A stretch of DNA of 8,253 bases, taken from NCBI GenBank assembly GCA_003132085.1, contig PKWO01000393.1, positions 4,819 to 13,071 of the forward strand, written 5' to 3'. The DNA comes from Oxalobacteraceae bacterium (lineage in GTDB: Bacteria; Pseudomonadota; Gammaproteobacteria; Burkholderiales; Burkholderiaceae_D). A model generated the notes under the pieces. The model did no database searches. It saw only the letters and a program-made list of their open reading frames with translations, and had not been told where the DNA came from. The translations under genes and the position numbers were made by a program. Positions 5,634-8,253 of the stretch are shown in pieces (within the stretch, counting starts at the first letter, position 1; each line of letters opens with the position of its first letter).

Positions 5634-6677
5634 ATGAACTCTCTATTCGATAGTAAAGAAATCTGGCGCACCGATCCGGCCAAGGCTTTCGACGCCTTTT
5701 TACAGAGTGCTGAATTCCAGGAGCTAGGCTTGCGCCGACCCAGTCGATCGGTCACGGGCGAGCCACCGCCGCCTCCCAATCCTTTGCGTGCTAGTTCCAT
5801 TCGTGTGTACGCCTCAATGTTTGCGAAATATCTGCGCTGGCTTGCCGCGCGCCAGCTGCCTTTATTCGACGTTAGCAGCGCTGATTTGCTGGCGTTTCTG
5901 GAGCGGGGGAAAACTATCGATGGAGTGATCGTTCAGGAACTAAATTCCCGTATCAAACATAAATATCTGCGCTTGTTGGAGCGCGTCTACATCCACTTGG
6001 CGCTGCAACCCAATCCTGCGCAGCACGCCAGCTTTGATATTTTCAAGTCCGGCGATAAAGCCCGTATTGGACGTGACGCCGGTGTGGCGACCTTGACTGA
6101 GGCCCAGCAGATCGAGTTTTTACGCGCGTTGCCGCAACCATCGGCGCCGACCAATCAACACGATGCCTCTCACGGTTGGAAACGCAGACGGGATCGGGCG
6201 CTTATGGCAATGATGCTGGGCGCCGGCTTGAAAGTATCCGAGGTCATCGGCATCTACTCGGAAAACATTGGGGAGAAGGATTCAACGGGATCGATCCCCA
6301 TTACCATTTCCCCTGGCTCCGCAGGCGGCACCATTCGATGGCACCAGACGCAATTGCGTCCCTTTGCGGTGCCAGAGGTCGTTAGATGGTTGTTGGAGAG
6401 AAGTGATCTCAAGATTCCAGGTCCTCTGCTGTTTCCGGCGACGTTGGAAGGAGGGCGCCTGAATAAGGCAACCGTATATCGCCAGGTGAAGGCGACGTTT
6501 GAGCGAGCCGGCATCGAGGTGCCGAGGCTCGGCGGTAGAACCCTGCGAAACTCGTTTGCTGCCCGTGAACTGAAAGCAGGGGAGTCCATTGAACTAGTTG
6601 GTGAATTCATGGGACACCGGAAGCGACGTTCAACGGAATATTATCTTCCTATGCCGCCGCACGGGGTCCCAAAATAG
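5634..6677 (+). CDS. Tyrosine recombinase/integrase with atypical active-site residues
   Basis: This encodes a 347-residue site-specific recombinase that would cut and join DNA through a covalent 3'-phosphotyrosine. ATG 5634 has GAGGA at 5624-5628. A core-binding (SAM-like) domain covers about residues 52-125 (SSIRVYASMFAKYLRWLAAR), and the catalytic domain about 150-340. Box I reads GAGLKVSEVIG (196-206), with Lys200 where the family has its first catalytic Arg. Box II reads RTLRNSFAAREL (302-313), with Arg302 in the usual His place and the second Arg (305) kept. GH is at 327-328, and the nucleophile is probably Tyr337 (Tyr336 adjacent). A whole lineage may share these changes, since the protein is otherwise intact, with no frameshift. 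On a plasmid it could resolve multimers, integrate the replicon or move an element. No matching recombination site was recognised nearby. Confidence 0.88.
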   Translation: MNSLFDSKEIWRTDPAKAFDAFLQSAEFQELGLRRPSRSVTGEPPPPPNPLRASSIRVYASMFAKYLRWLAARQLPLFDVSSADLLAFLERGKTIDGVIVQELNSRIKHKYLRLLERVYIHLALQPNPAQHASFDIFKSGDKARIGRDAGVATLTEAQQIEFLRALPQPSAPTNQHDASHGWKRRRDRALMAMMLGAGLKVSEVIGIYSENIGEKDSTGSIPITISPGSAGGTIRWHQTQLRPFAVPEVVRWLLERSDLKIPGPLLFPATLEGGRLNKATVYRQVKATFERAGIEVPRLGGRTLRNSFAARELKAGESIELVGEFMGHRKRRSTEYYLPMPPHGVPK

Positions 6678-6744
6678 ACTGGGGCAACGCAATGCCATTT
6701 TGAGAACGATACGAAATCCAAGCCGGCGATTTTTTGCTCTGACT

Positions 6745-7017
6745 TCACCGGGCAATCGTTATGTCGTCGACCACCTTGTGCGCGCCCGGCGTTCCCCAGG
6801 CGGTATGCCTCGCCAGCTCGCGTTCAGACTGGTTGTCAACGATTCCTGAAAGAGTGACGTTGGCATCTTTGACATTGACCGATAGGTTGCGCGCATTGGT
6901 GGTGGCCCACCGCTTCAATGCAGCTTCAATATCTGATTTGATGTCGTTCGACGACACCGCCGGTCTGATGGTGATATTGTCACTCACGCCTTTGACACCC
7001 ATCAGATATCGCGGAGG
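6745..7017 (-). pseudogene. 5'-truncated remnant of a BON-domain protein
   Basis: The - strand reads, from about 7017 down to a TGA stop at 6745, the end of one BON unit (RYLMGVKGVSDNITIRP) followed by a whole BON domain (DIKSDIEAALKRWATTNARN, then VKDANVTLSGIVDNQSEREL and the end GAHKVVDDITI). BON proteins such as the OsmY type are usually exported, contain two or three such units and associate with membranes. Here the signal peptide and first units are missing: the frame meets a stop at 7051-7053, and BON similarity ends at about 7011. No credible start or ribosome-binding site exists. I read it as a fragment left by recombination. It converges on the recombinase gene, 67 bp apart. Confidence 0.75.
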
Positions 7018-7028
7018 CAATAGAGCAG

Positions 7029-7214
7029 TTGGAATCCATGCGCGCAGCCATCATCCAGCGCATTGATGACACAGATGCCTTCCAAGCCTGGATCGCCCGT
7101 GTGGAGGCTGAAATTGCAGCAGATGTTAACGCCGGAAGCTATCGGCAATACTTCGATGCAGGTCTAACACCGGCTCAGGCGGTTCTTCGGGATCGTCAAA
7201 ACGATGCCTGCTGA
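7029..7214 (+). CDS. Short protein of unknown function, possibly truncated
   Basis: This frame gives 61 residues from a TTG at 7029, or 58 from the ATG at 7038. The predicted product is helical and acidic (AAIIQRIDDTDAFQAWIARV, then EAEIAADVNAGSYRQYFDAG and LTPAQAVLRDRQND), with good amino-acid composition for a real protein. GGAGG at 7013-7017 lies 11 nt before the TTG. I do not recognise the family. The frame also reads sensibly upstream (REAIEQLES) to about 7014, exactly where the opposite-strand BON remnant ends, so this may be the C-terminal end of a longer gene cut by the same junction. Confidence 0.4.
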   Translation: MESMRAAIIQRIDDTDAFQAWIARVEAEIAADVNAGSYRQYFDAGLTPAQAVLRDRQNDAC

Positions 7215-7261
7215 CCGCATAGCTGACGCAATATATGGTGGGGGTAAAAACCGGCAAAACT

Positions 7262-7308
7262 CACCAGCATGGCACTTCCCCGATGGATGGAGAAGTGCCA
7301 TGCTGGTG
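7262..7308. repeat. Perfect 17-bp inverted repeat before the DUF4160 gene
   Basis: The arm caccagcatggcacttc (7262-7278) and its exact complement at 7292-7308 enclose a 13-nt spacer. There is no T-run after the stem, so it is not a standard terminator for the ORF ending at 7214. A promoter-like TACAAT lies at 7312-7317, which puts the right arm over the expected -35 position and near RNA polymerase. This suits an operator for the following operon, or a transcript structure. Confidence 0.7.
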
Positions 7309-7311
7309 GTG

Positions 7312-7317
7312 TACAAT
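7312..7317 (+). promoter_or_regulatory. Candidate -10 element of the DUF4160-DUF2442 operon
   Basis: TACAAT matches five of six bases of the -10 consensus and lies 20 bp before the ATG at 7338. No good -35 hexamer is visible at the right distance because the inverted repeat 7262-7308 occupies that position. A ribosome-binding site, GGAG (7329-7332), follows at normal spacing. Confidence 0.35.
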
Positions 7318-7337
7318 TATCAAAACTTGGAGAATAA

Positions 7338-7607
7338 ATGCCAACAATCAGCATGTTTTACGGTATTTTGGTTTCCATCTTCTTCGAAGACAACGACCGC
7401 CATAACCTCCCGCACATTCATATTCGATATGCTGGAACCAAAGGATCTGTTGCCATCGATGATGGACGTCTGCTGGCAGGCGACATTCCGCCGAAGCAGT
7501 TGAAAATGGTGCAGGCGTGGATTGAAATTCACAAGGATGAGTTGGTTGCCGACTGGGATCTTGCCGTCGCTGGCGAACAACCTTACCGCATTGCGCCCTT
7601 GCAATAA
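7338..7607 (+). CDS. DUF4160 protein, candidate toxin-antitoxin partner
   Basis: This encodes 89 residues matching DUF4160 over its whole length: MPTISMFYGILVSIFFEDND, then HNLPHIHIRYAGTKGSVAID, DGRLLAGDIPPKQLKMVQAW and a C-terminal EIHKDELVADW. The N-terminal MPTI and the His-rich HNLPHIHI are the most characteristic parts. ATG 7338 has GGAG 5 nt upstream. The stop codon is 9 nt before the DUF2442 start, with the next ribosome-binding site overlapping it, so the two are co-transcribed and probably translationally linked. DUF4160 and DUF2442 genes commonly occur side by side, a pairing that has led them to be treated as candidate type II toxin-antitoxin modules. No biochemical activity can be read from the sequence, and which member is toxic is uncertain. 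Confidence 0.85.
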   Translation: MPTISMFYGILVSIFFEDNDRHNLPHIHIRYAGTKGSVAIDDGRLLAGDIPPKQLKMVQAWIEIHKDELVADWDLAVAGEQPYRIAPLQ

Positions 7608-7616
7608 GGAGGATGT

Positions 7617-7859
7617 ATGGAAGTCCTGTTAGACGTAGTGAAAGTCGAGGCAAAGCCAGATTATCGGCTACATCTCGAATTCGAAAATGGCGAGAAGCGT
7701 ATTTTTGATATGTCGCCGTATATGGACAAGAAACCATTTATTCGATTGAAGGGATCGCCGTTGTTTTTCCAGGCGACCGTCAATTTCGGCACGGTTGTCT
7801 GGCCAGGCGATATCGATATTGCGCCAGAGACGCTCTACGATCGATCACAGAAAATGTGA
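7617..7859 (+). CDS. DUF2442 protein, candidate toxin-antitoxin partner
   Basis: This encodes 80 residues matching DUF2442: LDVVKVEAKPDYRLHLEFEN, then GEKRIFDMSPYM and a C-terminal GTVVWPGDIDIAPETLYDRS. The W-GDIDIAPETLY end is characteristic. A strong AAGGAGG (7606-7612) overlaps the stop codon of the preceding gene and lies 4 nt before ATG 7617; an out-of-frame ATG sits at 7613. DUF2442 proteins are small, often paired with DUF4160 or other short ORFs, and are proposed antitoxin-like partners; I see no DNA-binding helix-turn-helix in this one. The pair would act as a plasmid stability module if the toxin-antitoxin reading is right. Confidence 0.85.
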   Translation: MEVLLDVVKVEAKPDYRLHLEFENGEKRIFDMSPYMDKKPFIRLKGSPLFFQATVNFGTVVWPGDIDIAPETLYDRSQKM

Positions 7860-8134
7860 AGCAATCCACAAAACCCCAACGGCCATCCGACATACGGCAC
7901 GTGTTACCTATACCGCATCGATAATCGGTGGTTGACTATCCTGTTTGCCCTGGTCCTGATGCTGGTTGCATTCGGGTCGTTTCAAGCAGCCTGATCCTTG
8001 AAATGGTGACCCCATCGCGTTTCAATTTTACCGAGTCCGACCTTTTATGTTGATCGGGATAGCGAAAAATATCCGACGCGATTGAAAACAAACCCGGAAG
8101 TACGGTCCCTTCAACGCTGAAGCAAGTCGGTGCC
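7860..8134. other. Stretch without a supported gene; one hydrophobic reading
   Basis: No complete gene is supported. One + strand reading, in frame with and after the DUF2442 stop, gives a membrane-helix-like run RWLTILFALVLMLVAFGSFQ ending at a stop at 7992-7994, but it has no ATG or GTG start. A 77-residue - strand frame at 7936-8169 has no recognisable domain. The region may be a decayed gene. Confidence 0.35.
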
Positions 8135-8236
8135 ATGCCTGATTTGCGTTCGGTATCACCAAATAACATGCAAGATGTCGTCGAAAGTAACTTGGGGACC
8201 GATAGTGTCGTATCGTTCTACATCATGTTGAAATAA
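8135..8236 (+). CDS. Possible very short ORF or gene remnant
   Basis: From ATG 8135 the frame gives 33 residues (MPDLRSVSPNNMQDVVESNL, then GTDSVVSFYIMLK). It is open upstream to a stop at 8060-8062 with sensible composition (KISDAIENKPGSTVP), so it may be the tail of a larger, broken gene. No good ribosome-binding site precedes the ATG. Its stop overlaps the ribosome-binding site of the next gene (TAAGGA, 8234-8239), which favours a real translated end and an operon. Unrecognised family. Confidence 0.25.
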   Translation: MPDLRSVSPNNMQDVVESNLGTDSVVSFYIMLK

Positions 8237-8244
8237 GGATTGTA

Positions 8245-8253
8245 ATGGCGAAA
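8245..8253 (+). CDS. Start of a gene continuing beyond the window
   Basis: ATG at 8245 is preceded by AAGGA (8235-8239) at good spacing, and the first residues are MAK. Only three codons are visible, so nothing can be said about its product. It may be in one operon with the short frame ending at 8236. Confidence 0.45.

Noticed and set aside
7204..7503. 99-residue + strand ORF spanning the inverted repeat
   Set aside because: It runs through the 17-bp inverted repeat and then overlaps DUF4160 in another frame, with no domain or ribosome-binding site.

Overview
This window looks like the maintenance backbone of a plasmid, or of a plasmid-like secondary replicon, from a beta-proteobacterium, most likely in the Burkholderiales. 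The lineage call rests on a DUF3331-type protein (a family I know mainly from Burkholderia and relatives), a beta-proteobacterial style HU protein, and a tyrosine recombinase of the GLKVSEV type. It is inference from protein style, not from a database search. The plasmid call rests on three adjacent parts all read on the + strand: a ParB-like partition protein (1-878), a 1.4-kb non-coding block full of iterons (960-2420), and a RepB/Rep_3-family initiator (2439-3797).

Positions 960-2420 are the likely replication origin. I count 20 direct copies of an 18-bp iteron with two constant blocks, GGTGAG and GGAAC, separated by 7 bp, plus one full inverted copy that forms part of the hairpin just after parB. 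Copies near rep (2188-2331) sit 21 or about 31 bp apart, close to whole helical turns. The upstream copies are looser, often 44-47 or 25 bp apart. AT-rich or T-rich tracts lie at 1001-1018 and about 1990-2145. Inverted half-sites flank a candidate rep promoter at 2345-2419, as expected for an initiator that represses its own gene.

Downstream of rep is a 51-bp near-perfect palindrome flanked by a 6-bp direct repeat (3902-3964), which looks like a tiny mobile-element footprint. A gene for an HU nucleoid protein follows on the - strand (4065-4349), then a DUF3331-like gene on the + strand whose start may be broken by a frameshift (4553-4816), then about 800 bp with no convincing gene but with one stray iteron-like site (5287-5305). 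A tyrosine recombinase (5634-6677) comes next; two of its normally conserved active-site positions are substituted.

From 6745 on, the window is patchwork: a 5'-truncated BON-domain gene remnant on the - strand abuts a short unknown + strand ORF at about 7010-7020. A perfect 17-bp inverted repeat (7262-7308) then precedes a two-gene DUF4160-DUF2442 operon that resembles a toxin-antitoxin module. The last 400 bp hold only weak coding signals and, at 8245, the ribosome-binding site and start codon of a gene that runs off the window.

Together, Rep with the iterons would start replication, ParB (with a ParA presumably encoded to the left) would segregate copies, the recombinase may resolve multimers or integrate the replicon, HU may assist origin architecture, and the DUF pair may act as a stability module.
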